Assembly: GCF_000802305.1 (NCBI RefSeq)
Contig: NZ_JTDK01000022.1
Span: 1-64,000, forward strand
DNA: 64,000 nt
DNA from: Microbacterium mangrovi
GTDB lineage: Bacteria > Actinomycetota > Actinomycetes > Actinomycetales > Microbacteriaceae
Direction of reading: 5' to 3'
The notes below the pieces were generated by a model. It saw only the letters and a program-made list of their open reading frames with translations, was not told where the DNA came from and did not search any database. Within the stretch, counting starts at the first letter, position 1; every line of letters starts with the position of its first letter. A program made the position numbers and the translations under genes. Below, in pieces: positions 54,798-62,581 of this stretch.

Positions 54798-54836
54798 CCG
54801 ACAACAATGGCGCCCGCGCCGCGCAAATCTTGTCGG
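54798..54836. repeat. 39-nt palindromic element, copy 2
   Basis: CCGACAAC ... CTTGTCGG, the same length and ends as 22003-22041. Flanks extend the arms to 12 bp (54793-54804 with 54830-54841) with one mismatch. It lies between the convergent amidohydrolase and TetR3 genes. Confidence 0.7.
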
Positions 54837-54865
54837 TGGAACGAAACCGATGCTCGGCGAGGGGG

Positions 54866-55471
54866 TCAGACCACGGAGGCGGGGACGCGGAGGGTGTCCA
54901 GGAACGCGTCGAGCTGGGCGAGCAGACGCTCCCGAGTGGTCGTCTCGGGCATCAGCAGGCACATGATCTGCAGTCCGGCGTTCATGGCCGTGAGCTGGTC
55001 AATCACGATCTGATCGTCGACGGATGCCACCAGTTCGCCGTCGTCACGGGCCTCCCGGAGGAACTGGCCCATCTGGGCGCGCCAGTGCAGGGCGTTCTCG
55101 CGGTGGGCGTTCCAGAGCTCCTCGTCCTGCACGGCGTGGTCCCAGAACGCGACCACCACGCGCGACTCCTGCACGCGCTCCCGGTCGATCGGCATGATCT
55201 CCAGGCACAGTTCACGCAGGGCGGCCAGACCCCGCAGCGTCGGCAGCGCGGCCCCGGCACGCACGTTGGTGCGGGTGTGCGCCCGGACGAACGCGGCCGC
55301 GAGCAGGCTCTCCTTGTTCGGGAAGTACCGCTGCAGCGCCCCGTGCGCGAAGCCGGCCTCGGCGGCGATCTCGCGCATCGTCGCGCGCTCGAACCCGCCG
55401 CGCTCGATGAGCCGCCACGTGGCGTCCACGATCAGCTCACGGCGTTCGTCGTGATCGACGATCTTCGGCAT
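54866..55471 (-). CDS. TetR-family regulator (TetR3)
   Basis: A 201-aa regulator: helix-turn-helix GGFERATMREIAAEAGFAHGALQRYF and a C-terminal ligand domain ending in DAFLDTLRVPASVV. AGGAGGTGCCGG precedes ATG 55471. It is closely related to TetR1 in the N-terminal third. Divergent from the ABC importer-sulfatase operon, with the dyad ATCACC-N4-GGTGAT between them as the likely operator. Confidence 0.92.
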   Translation of the reverse strand: MPKIVDHDERRELIVDATWRLIERGGFERATMREIAAEAGFAHGALQRYFPNKESLLAAAFVRAHTRTNVRAGAALPTLRGLAALRELCLEIMPIDRERVQESRVVVAFWDHAVQDEELWNAHRENALHWRAQMGQFLREARDDGELVASVDDQIVIDQLTAMNAGLQIMCLLMPETTTRERLLAQLDAFLDTLRVPASVV

Positions 55472-55538
55472 CCGGCACCTCCTGAAGCCGTTTCGCAGTC
55501 GGCTTTCGCTCAGCATCCTACGGGGGACCCGTTCGTCT

Positions 55539-55619
55539 CCACTTGGTCACGTATCGTTATCATTCCGTGACATTCGGATAACCCGACCGGGTGTAACTTT
55601 TTTATCACCAAGTGGTGAT
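55539..55619. promoter_or_regulatory. Operator region of the NitT/TauT importer operon
   Basis: ATCACCAAGTGGTGAT (55604-55619) is a perfect 16-bp palindrome with the same arm-N4-arm plan as the other operators. A partial match, CCACTTGGTCAC, lies at 55539-55550, and GTCACG/CGTGAC at 55546-55571 makes a wider dyad. The region is AT-rich and should hold the divergent promoters. Confidence 0.65.
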
Positions 55620-55663
55620 TATCCCGTCTCACCCGACAGCCTCATCCGACAAAGGAGCCGAAG

Positions 55664-56677
55664 ATGACGAAGAATCGCAGCCAGGGCCGCCTCGCCCTCG
55701 CTCTCACCGCCGTGCTCGGGGCAGCCGCGCTCGCGCTGTCCGGATGCTCGGGTGCGAGCGACGCCGCCGCGACCGGTGCCGACGGCCTCACCACCCTCAA
55801 GGTGGCCACGATCGGCCTCACCTCCGACGGCGGCCTGGAGATCGGCATCAAGCAGGGTTTCTTCAAGAAGCACGGCCTCGACATCCAGACCTCGGTGGTC
55901 GCCAATCCTCCGGCCGGTCTCGCCGCCGCCCAGTCGGGTCAGGTCGACGTCGCGTACGCGCCCAGCATCCCGCTGCTGAACGCGCTGAGCCAGGGCGTCC
56001 CGCTGAAGGTCGTGCAGGCCGCCGACGGCTACGCCCCCGGAGCATCCAAGACGAGCGATCCCGCCACGGTCGATGACACGTCGCTCTACGCCAGCAAGGC
56101 GTCGGGCATCACCTCGGTCGCCCAGCTCAAGGGCAAGACCATCGCCGTCCCCGCCCGCAAGGCGCAGCTCGAGGTGGTCATCGCCCAGACGCTGAAGGAT
56201 GCCGGCGTCGACCCGAGCTCGGTCAACTGGGTCGTGCTCGACTTCACCTCGGCCGTCGCCGCGCTGAAGACGGGCAAGGTGGATGCCGCCGGGCTCGTGT
56301 CGCCGTTCGGCAGCGAGGCGAAGGCGAACGGCTCCACCTACCTCGCCGCGCCCAGCCTCAAGTTCTTCGTGGACGGCGCGGTGGGTCTGTGGACCACCGG
56401 CTCGTCGACCCTGTCGGGCAAGAAGAAGGCGATCGAGTCGTTCCAGGCCGCCATCAAGGAGGCCAACGCCTACGCGAACGCCCACCCGAAGGAGGCCGTG
56501 CAGGCCGGGCTCGACTACACCAAGTCGACGCTGACCGCCGACGAGGTCACCACGCCGTACTGGCCGACCGCCGTCACCGACGCCGAGCTGCAGCACGTGA
56601 ACGACCAGATGGTCTCGCTCGGCTACCTCGCCAAGGCCGTGCCGCTTTCCGGCGTCATCGCGGACGGCGCGCAATGA
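55664..56677 (+). CDS. NitT/TauT-type ABC substrate-binding lipoprotein
   Basis: A 337-aa lipoprotein: signal peptide with LALSGC lipobox (C28) and an NMT1/SsuA-like binding domain (LEIGIKQGFFKKHGLDIQ; AAAQSGQVDVAYAPS; LKGKTIAVP). Relatives bind taurine, alkanesulfonates, nitrate, thiamine precursors or aromatic acids. It heads an operon with two permeases, an ATPase and a sulfatase, which makes a sulfated or sulfonated ligand attractive but unproven. AAAGGAG precedes the ATG. Confidence 0.92.
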   Translation: MTKNRSQGRLALALTAVLGAAALALSGCSGASDAAATGADGLTTLKVATIGLTSDGGLEIGIKQGFFKKHGLDIQTSVVANPPAGLAAAQSGQVDVAYAPSIPLLNALSQGVPLKVVQAADGYAPGASKTSDPATVDDTSLYASKASGITSVAQLKGKTIAVPARKAQLEVVIAQTLKDAGVDPSSVNWVVLDFTSAVAALKTGKVDAAGLVSPFGSEAKANGSTYLAAPSLKFFVDGAVGLWTTGSSTLSGKKKAIESFQAAIKEANAYANAHPKEAVQAGLDYTKSTLTADEVTTPYWPTAVTDAELQHVNDQMVSLGYLAKAVPLSGVIADGAQ

Positions 56678-57450
56678 GCACTGCCCTGCGGCAGACGCTG
56701 ACCGGGATCGCGGGCGTCCTCCTGGCGCTCGCGGTCTGGCAGCTCGCGGCGACGGTGGGTCCGTTCGCGGACTCGCCGCTGCCGTCGGCGACGGCATCGA
56801 TCGCCGAGGCGGCTGCGCTTCTCGCAACGCCGGCGATGTGGTCGGCGACCGCCGTCACCGTGGCGATCGCACTCGGCGGCCTCGTGGTCGCGACCGTCAT
56901 CGGCGTGGTGTTCGGCGTCGGCATCGGGGTCTCCCCCGTGCTGCTGCACGCGACCCGCGTGCCGCTGGAGTTCCTGAAGCCCATCCCGCCGATCGTCATC
57001 CTTCCGCTCGCGGTGCTGGTGCTCGGCCCCACGTGGCAGATGGGGATGTTCCTCACCGTGTTCGGCTGCGTGTTCGCGATCGCGATGCAGACCTCGGCGG
57101 GCGTGTTCGACACCGACCCGGTGGCGCTCAGCACCAGCCGTTCGTACGGGATGGGCCGCGGCGAGATCCTCGGCCGGGTCGTGCTCCCCTCGGCGCTTCC
57201 CTACATCGGCACCTCGATCCGCGTCTCCGCGCCGACCTCGCTCATCATCGCGGTGGTCGCCGGCCTCCTCGGCGGCGGTCCGGGCCTCGGCCAGAGCCTG
57301 CTGCAGGCACAGCTGGCCGGCAACCAGCCCCAGCTGTTCGCCTACGTCCTCATCCTCGGCATCCTCGGCCTGTGCGTGCAGTGGGGCAGCCAAGCCGCCG
57401 AGCGCCGGATGCTGCACTGGCATCCGCAATACCGGAAGGCGACCTTCTGA
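56674..57450 (+). CDS. NitT/TauT-type ABC permease 1
   Basis: A 258-aa permease of the SsuC/TauC family, about six helices, with the EAA-loop around ALSTSRSYGMGRGEILGRVVLPSALPYI. ATG 56674 overlaps the binding-protein stop (ATGA). Most systems of this class use one permease as a homodimer; here a second, different permease follows, so a heterodimer is likely. Confidence 0.92.
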   Translation: MSTALRQTLTGIAGVLLALAVWQLAATVGPFADSPLPSATASIAEAAALLATPAMWSATAVTVAIALGGLVVATVIGVVFGVGIGVSPVLLHATRVPLEFLKPIPPIVILPLAVLVLGPTWQMGMFLTVFGCVFAIAMQTSAGVFDTDPVALSTSRSYGMGRGEILGRVVLPSALPYIGTSIRVSAPTSLIIAVVAGLLGGGPGLGQSLLQAQLAGNQPQLFAYVLILGILGLCVQWGSQAAERRMLHWHPQYRKATF

Positions 57451-58289
57451 TGACCGTCAGCACCGCGACCCGGGTCACCCGCACCGCGGCCCGCCGGCGC
57501 CCCTCCACCCGCAAGACGCCGCGCTGGATGCTCGTCGCCCTCGAGATCGTCGTCCCGATCCTGCTCGTCGCCCTGTGGTGGGTGCTGTCGGCCGATTCGA
57601 CCAACACGTTCTTCCCGCCGCTGCAGACCATCCTGCAGACCCTCGTGCAGGACCTGTCGAACCCGGTCTTCCTCGCCGACGTCGGCGCGTCGCTGCTGAA
57701 CCTGCTGATCTCGTTCGTCCTGGCATCCGTCCTCGGCGTCGTGCTCGGCACGCTCCTCGGACTGGTGCGCTGGGTGTCGTGGCTGACCGAGCCCACGATG
57801 CACTTCTTCCGCGCCATCCCGCCGGTCGCCCTGGTGCCGATCTTCGTGGCCATCCTCGGCTTCGGCAACGAGACCCGCATCCTCTCCATCACGCTCGCGG
57901 CGCTCTTCCCGACGCTCATCGCCACCCTCGACGGCGTGCGCGCCATGGACCCGACCATGGGCATGGTCACCCGCGTGTACGGGCTCACCCGCGGTCAGCG
58001 CATCTTCCGGGTGACGCTTCCCGCGGCATCCCCGCGCATCTTCAGCGGCATGCAGGTGAGCCTGCAGACCGCATTCATCGTCATGATCGCGAGCGAGATG
58101 CTCGGATCGTCCACCGGGCTCGGCGCCGTCACGCTGCAGGCGCAGCAGTCCTTCATGATCGCCCAGATGTGGGCCGGGATCATCGTGCTGGGCGTCATCG
58201 GCTACGTCGCCTCCGCCCTGTTCGCCCTGTTGCGCGGCCGCGTGCTGCGCTGGTACATCCGCTCCCAGCAGATTGGAAGAGAAGCATGA
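57450..58289 (+). CDS. NitT/TauT-type ABC permease 2
   Basis: A 279-aa permease with a basic N-terminal tail, first helix at about residues 28-47 and EAA-loop near GMVTRVYGLTRGQRIFRVTLPAASPRIF. ATG 57450 overlaps the stop of permease 1 by one base (TGATG). Partner of permease 1 and of the ATPase that overlaps its 3' end. Confidence 0.92.
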   Translation: MTVSTATRVTRTAARRRPSTRKTPRWMLVALEIVVPILLVALWWVLSADSTNTFFPPLQTILQTLVQDLSNPVFLADVGASLLNLLISFVLASVLGVVLGTLLGLVRWVSWLTEPTMHFFRAIPPVALVPIFVAILGFGNETRILSITLAALFPTLIATLDGVRAMDPTMGMVTRVYGLTRGQRIFRVTLPAASPRIFSGMQVSLQTAFIVMIASEMLGSSTGLGAVTLQAQQSFMIAQMWAGIIVLGVIGYVASALFALLRGRVLRWYIRSQQIGREA

Positions 58290-59101
58290 GCGCCAATGCC
58301 GTCGTGGGCTCCCCGTCGGACCGCACCGCCGCGCCCGTCCGCCTGAAGGTCGAGCACCTCGCCAAGTCGTACGACACGAAGGCCGGGTCCGTGCCCGTCA
58401 TCGCCGACCTCACCGTCGAGGTGCGCGCCGGCGAGGTCGCCTGCATCGTCGGGCCGTCCGGCATCGGCAAGACCACGCTGCTGAAGTGCCTCGCCGGCCT
58501 CCAGCCGGCCACCAGCGGCACCGCCTGGATCGACGGGCAGGTCATCGACGGACCGCCGCGCGACATGGCGCTCGTCTTCCAGGAGTACACGCGCTCGCTC
58601 ATGCCGTGGCTGAGCGTCGTCAAGAACGTCGAGCTGCCGCTCAAGCACCTGCGCCTGCCCGCCCCCGAGCGCGCCGAGCGCATCCGCAGCGCGCTGCACG
58701 CCGTCGGCCTCGACGGTGCCGAGCAGAAGTATCCGTGGCAGCTGTCCGGCGGGATGCAGCAGCGCGTCGCGATCGCCCGCGCCATCGCGTACCGCCCCGA
58801 CGTGCTGATCATGGACGAGCCGTTCGCGTCGGTCGACGCGCAGACCCGGTTCGAGCTGGAAGACCTGTGCCTGCGCATCCGCGCCGAGTTCGGGATGACG
58901 ATCGTCGTCGTCACCCATGACATCGACGAGGCCGTCTACCTCTCCGACCGGGTCATCGTCCTCGGCGAGAAGCCCGCCAAGGTCACCCGCATCATCGACG
59001 TGGCCTTCCCCGAGCCGCGCGACCAGATCGTCACGCGCGCAGAGCCGGAGTTCGCGACCCTGCGCAGCGAGATCATGGAACTGATCCGGAAGGCGCACTG
59101 A
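58286..59101 (+). CDS. NitT/TauT-type ABC ATPase
   Basis: A 271-aa ATPase: Walker A GPSGIGKTTLLKC, Q-loop VFQEYTRSLMPWLSV, signature [15 protein letters not shown], Walker B LIMDEPFASVD, and the switch THDIDEA. This is the SsuB/TauB pattern. ATG 58286 overlaps the permease stop (ATGA). The sulfatase gene begins one base after its stop. Confidence 0.94.
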   Translation: MSANAVVGSPSDRTAAPVRLKVEHLAKSYDTKAGSVPVIADLTVEVRAGEVACIVGPSGIGKTTLLKCLAGLQPATSGTAWIDGQVIDGPPRDMALVFQEYTRSLMPWLSVVKNVELPLKHLRLPAPERAERIRSALHAVGLDGAEQKYPWQLSGGMQQRVAIARAIAYRPDVLIMDEPFASVDAQTRFELEDLCLRIRAEFGMTIVVVTHDIDEAVYLSDRVIVLGEKPAKVTRIIDVAFPEPRDQIVTRAEPEFATLRSEIMELIRKAH

Positions 59102-59102
59102 C

Positions 59103-61445
59103 GTGGCGCCCGGGGAGACGGGGGCGAGCGTCGGCGTCCCGCCGGGGGCACGCGGCTACGAGCGCTTCGGCGGACGCGTCGCCGAGTTCACGTCGCAGTC
59201 CGAGCCGTGGTGGCCGGCATCCCCCCGCCCGGCGGATGCCCCGAACGTCGTCGTCATGCTCGTCGACGACCTGGGGTTCAGCGACCTGGGACCCTTCGGC
59301 GGCGAGATCCCGACGCCGAACATCGACGCCCTCGCGGGCCGCGGGTGGACGTTCTCGAACTACCGCACCGCCCCGATGTGCTCGCCGTCGCGGGCGTCCC
59401 TGCTCACCGGCCTGAACCCCCACCGGGCCGGGTTCGGCTACGTCGCCCACGTCGACCCGGGGTATCCCGGCTTCGCGTGCGAGCTGCCCGCGGATGCCCC
59501 CACCCTCGCCGAGTCGCTGCGCGCGGGCGGGTACGCCACCTTCGCGGTGGGCAAATGGCACCTCACCGTCGAGTCGAAGCTGCACGACGGCGCCGACAAG
59601 TCGTCGTGGCCCCTGCAGCGCGGCTTCGACCGGTATTTCGGCAGCATGGACGGCTTCACCTCCCTCCACCACCCGCATCGACTGATCAGCGACAACTCGC
59701 CCGTCGACGTGCGCGAGTTCCCCGACGGATACTTCCTCACCGACGACCTCACCGACCGCGCGCTGGGCATGATCGACGACCTGCGCGCGAACGCCCCGGA
59801 CAAGCCCTTCTTCCTCTACTACGCGCACACCTCGGTGCACGGGCCGATCCAGGCGAAGGATGCCGACATCCACCGGTACCGCGGCGCCTACGACGCCGGC
59901 TGGGACGCGATCCGCCGCGAGAGGTTCGCCCGGCAGCAGGCATCCGGGATCGTGCCGGCCGACGCCGTGCTGCCCGCCGACGACCTGCCCGATGCCGCCG
60001 GCATCCGCCGCTGGGACGACCTCGACGCCGACGAGCGGGCCCTGTTCGCCCGGCACATGGAGGTCTACGCGGCCGCCGTCGACGAGATCGACCAGAGCGT
60101 CGGGCGCCTCACCGCCCGGCTCTCCGAACTGGGCGAACTCGACAACACGATCTTCCTGGTGCTCAGCGACAACGGCGGCACCGCCGAAGGCGGCCCGTCG
60201 GGCACCCGCTCGTACTTCGCGCAGTTCGGCCACGACTCCGACGTCCCCGCCGACTGGGTGCGCGACGTGCCGCGCGACCCCGCGCTCATCGGCGGCCCGC
60301 GCGTGTTCGGGCAGTACCCCGCGGGCTGGGCGCGCGTGTCCAACACCCCGTGGCGGTCGTTCAAGTCGTCGACGTACGAGGGCGGCGTGCACGCCCCGCT
60401 CGTGGTGTCCTGGCCGGATGCCGCGGCCCGCCCGGGCCTGCGCGACCAGTTCGTGTTCGTCGCCGACCTCGCCCCCACGATCCTCGAGCTCGCCGGCATC
60501 CCGCCCCTCGCCGCCCGGGGCGGGATGCCGGCGCGACCGGTCGACGGCCGCAGCTTCGCCGCGTCGCTCAGCGACCCCGAAGCCCCGGGACGACAGGCGC
60601 AGTACTTCGAGTGCGTCGGACGCCGGGCGTACGTCGACGGCGACCTGAAGGCCGTGTCGCCGTTGCAGCCCACCGTCGACGAGGGCGCCGCCGGCGGTGC
60701 ATGGGAGCTGTACGACCTGGCCGCAGACCCCACCGAGACCGCCGACCTGGCGGCATCCCGCACCGCCGACGTCGCCCGGCTCGCGGCGCGCTGGCGCGAC
60801 GCGGCGTGGGCGAACACGGTGTTCCCGCTCGACGACACCGGGCAGCTGCACACGGTGCGGCCGGAGTCCGAGGCGGTGCTCTCCGAGCCGGTGTTCCTCC
60901 CGGCCCGGCGCCCGGTGCTGGAGCGGTTCCGGTCGGCGAGACTCACCGTGCTGCGTTCCTTCCGGGTGACCGCCGACCTGCTCTGCGGGCCGGATGCCGC
61001 GGGCGTCCTGGTCGCGCACGGAGACCAGGGCGGCGGGTACGTGCTCGCGATCGACGACGGGCACCTGGCCCTCGGGTACAACGCCTACGGCGACCTGCAC
61101 CGCGCCCGCTCCCTCGCCCCGATCGGCGGCGGACCGCACCGGATCGAACTCGCCCTGGACGAGCTCGACGGCCTGCGCTGGCGGGTCGCGGCATCCCTCG
61201 ACGGCTCCGAGGTCGCCGTGATCGACGCCGTGCCGATGCTGCTCGGCATGTGCCCGTTCACCGGCATCAGCGTCGGGTACGACTACGGCGGCCCGGTGGA
61301 TTGGGACCAGTACGAACGGCACCGCTCGTACCCGTTCACCGGCGGCGATCTGCGGGGGGTGACGTATCTCCCCGGCCCGCGCTCCGCGCACGACCCCACG
61401 GTCCTGCGCGCGATGGACGCCGCCGTCGCCGCGCTCGCCGACTAA
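59103..61445 (+). CDS. Arylsulfatase-type sulfatase
   Basis: A 780-aa type I sulfatase. D55-D56 (MLVDDLGFS) and C93-S-P-S-R97 give the calcium site and the cysteine to be converted to formylglycine; GKWHL and FLVLSDNGG provide further active-site residues. The domain from about 560 on (HGDQGGGYVLAIDDGHL, TGISVGYDYGGPVDW) is the usual C-terminal extension of large arylsulfatases. GTG 59103 follows the ATPase stop by one base, so it belongs to the importer operon. No signal peptide, so it acts on an imported sulfate ester. The paralog at 48639-50238 is broken. Activity needs a formylglycine-generating enzyme encoded elsewhere. Confidence 0.94.
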   Translation: MAPGETGASVGVPPGARGYERFGGRVAEFTSQSEPWWPASPRPADAPNVVVMLVDDLGFSDLGPFGGEIPTPNIDALAGRGWTFSNYRTAPMCSPSRASLLTGLNPHRAGFGYVAHVDPGYPGFACELPADAPTLAESLRAGGYATFAVGKWHLTVESKLHDGADKSSWPLQRGFDRYFGSMDGFTSLHHPHRLISDNSPVDVREFPDGYFLTDDLTDRALGMIDDLRANAPDKPFFLYYAHTSVHGPIQAKDADIHRYRGAYDAGWDAIRRERFARQQASGIVPADAVLPADDLPDAAGIRRWDDLDADERALFARHMEVYAAAVDEIDQSVGRLTARLSELGELDNTIFLVLSDNGGTAEGGPSGTRSYFAQFGHDSDVPADWVRDVPRDPALIGGPRVFGQYPAGWARVSNTPWRSFKSSTYEGGVHAPLVVSWPDAAARPGLRDQFVFVADLAPTILELAGIPPLAARGGMPARPVDGRSFAASLSDPEAPGRQAQYFECVGRRAYVDGDLKAVSPLQPTVDEGAAGGAWELYDLAADPTETADLAASRTADVARLAARWRDAAWANTVFPLDDTGQLHTVRPESEAVLSEPVFLPARRPVLERFRSARLTVLRSFRVTADLLCGPDAAGVLVAHGDQGGGYVLAIDDGHLALGYNAYGDLHRARSLAPIGGGPHRIELALDELDGLRWRVAASLDGSEVAVIDAVPMLLGMCPFTGISVGYDYGGPVDWDQYERHRSYPFTGGDLRGVTYLPGPRSAHDPTVLRAMDAAVAALAD

Positions 61446-61447
61446 GT

Positions 61448-61524
61448 GTCGCCGAAACAAGTGGTTGCCGCTGAGACAAGTGCGTGGGGTGCTTGCCTCA
61501 GCGGCAAAGACCTGTCTCGGCGAC
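61448..61524. terminator. Nested inverted repeat after the sulfatase
   Basis: Outer arms GTCGCCGA/TCGGCGAC (61448-61455, 61517-61524), inner arms TTGCCGCTGAG/CTCAGCGGCAA (61465-61475, 61497-61507) and CAAG/CTTG at the tip. A large cruciform or terminator between the sulfatase and AraC genes. Confidence 0.65.
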
Positions 61525-61534
61525 CCGAAACTTC

Positions 61535-61550
61535 ATGAGCAATCGCTCAA
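61535..61550. promoter_or_regulatory. TGAGC-N4-GCTCA operator, second site
   Basis: ATGAGCAATCGCTCAA matches the amine oxidase operator at 50974 in both arms and the following AAA. It lies upstream of the AraC gene and so links that gene to TetR2. Confidence 0.6.
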
Positions 61551-61570
61551 AAAACCTGGTGCACGGGGGC

Positions 61571-61590
61571 GTTGATCATATATGATCAAC
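61571..61590. promoter_or_regulatory. 20-bp perfect palindrome in the AraC promoter
   Basis: GTTGATCATATATGATCAAC is perfect over 20 bp and contains a TATGAT -10-like element. TGATCA dyads of this kind are typical regulator sites; an autoregulatory or GntR-type site is possible. Confidence 0.6.
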
Positions 61591-61617
61591 GCAATCCCGA
61601 ACGAACGAGGTGGTTCT

Positions 61618-62568
61618 GTGGTGTCGACAGCCTCCGGCGACGTGGTGACGACCGCGATCGCCCGCAACATCAGCGAGTTCCGCGCAGCCGTGAACGACTC
61701 CTTCGTACCGCTGCAGGTGCACAGCGACCATCCCGACCGGTTCCGCGGCCTCATCCGCGGTGCCGGCGTCGACGAGGTGCACCTCAGCGACGTGCGCGCC
61801 ACCGACCACCAGGTGCACCGCACGCCCGAACTCATCGCCCGCGGCGACGCACCGTTCTTCAAGGTGAGCCTGATGCTGCAGGGTTCGGGCCTGCTCATCC
61901 AGGACGGACGCGAGGCCGTGCTCTCGCCCGGCGACCTCGCCGTCTACGACACCAGCCGGCCGTACTCGCTCATCTTCGACGAGGACTTCCGCACCATGGT
62001 CGTGATGTTCCCGCGGCATCTCATCACCCTGCCGCCCGACATGGTCGGGCAGCTCACCGCCGTGCGCGTGGCCGGCACCGACGGGCTGGCCTCGGTCGTC
62101 ACCCCGTACCTCACCCAGCTCGCCGCGAACCTCGACCAGTTCCACGGCACCACCGGCGCACGCCTCGCACACAGCGCGCTCGACCTCGTCACCACCGTGT
62201 TCTCGCACGAGCTCGGACTCGACGGCGCCACCAACGACCCGCACCGCGCTCTCATGCAGCGCATCCGCGGCTACATCGACCGCAACCTCGCCTCGACCGA
62301 TCTGAGTCCGGCATCCATCGCGGCCGCGCACTATATCTCCACCCGGCACCTCCACGGCCTCTTCCAGGAGCAGGGCACCACCGTGTCCACCTGGATCCGC
62401 ACCCGCCGCCTGGAGCAGTGCCGTCGCGACCTCCGAGACCCGGTGCTCGCCGACCGACCCGTCGCCGCGATCGCCGCGCGCTGGGGGTTCGTCGACGCCG
62501 CGCACTTCAGCCGCGCGTTCAAGTCCGCCTTCGGCGTCGCCCCGAGCGAGTTCCGCGCCGCGCACTGA
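61618..62568 (+). CDS. AraC-family regulator (FeaR-like domain plan)
   Basis: A 316-aa regulator. The N-terminal part (RAAVNDSFVPLQV; YDTSRPYSLIFD) matches the AraC-binding-like domain found in FeaR, the activator of amine oxidase genes in enterobacteria; the C-terminal 100 residues hold two helix-turn-helix units (SIAAAHYISTRHLHGLFQE; AAIAARWGFVDAAHFSRAFK). The start is put at GTG 61618, 7 nt after GAGG; the ATG at 61582 lies inside the palindrome. Probable activator of the amine/sulfate cluster; an inference from family and position. Confidence 0.88.
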   Translation: MVSTASGDVVTTAIARNISEFRAAVNDSFVPLQVHSDHPDRFRGLIRGAGVDEVHLSDVRATDHQVHRTPELIARGDAPFFKVSLMLQGSGLLIQDGREAVLSPGDLAVYDTSRPYSLIFDEDFRTMVVMFPRHLITLPPDMVGQLTAVRVAGTDGLASVVTPYLTQLAANLDQFHGTTGARLAHSALDLVTTVFSHELGLDGATNDPHRALMQRIRGYIDRNLASTDLSPASIAAAHYISTRHLHGLFQEQGTTVSTWIRTRRLEQCRRDLRDPVLADRPVAAIAARWGFVDAAHFSRAFKSAFGVAPSEFRAAH

Positions 62569-62581
62569 CCCCGGCGCTTAT

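Noticed and set aside
50869-54966. A 1365-residue plus-strand open frame over the amine oxidase and amidohydrolase.
   Set aside because: The real genes in another frame have complete catalytic motifs; the long frame is an Arg/Gly/Pro-rich shadow.
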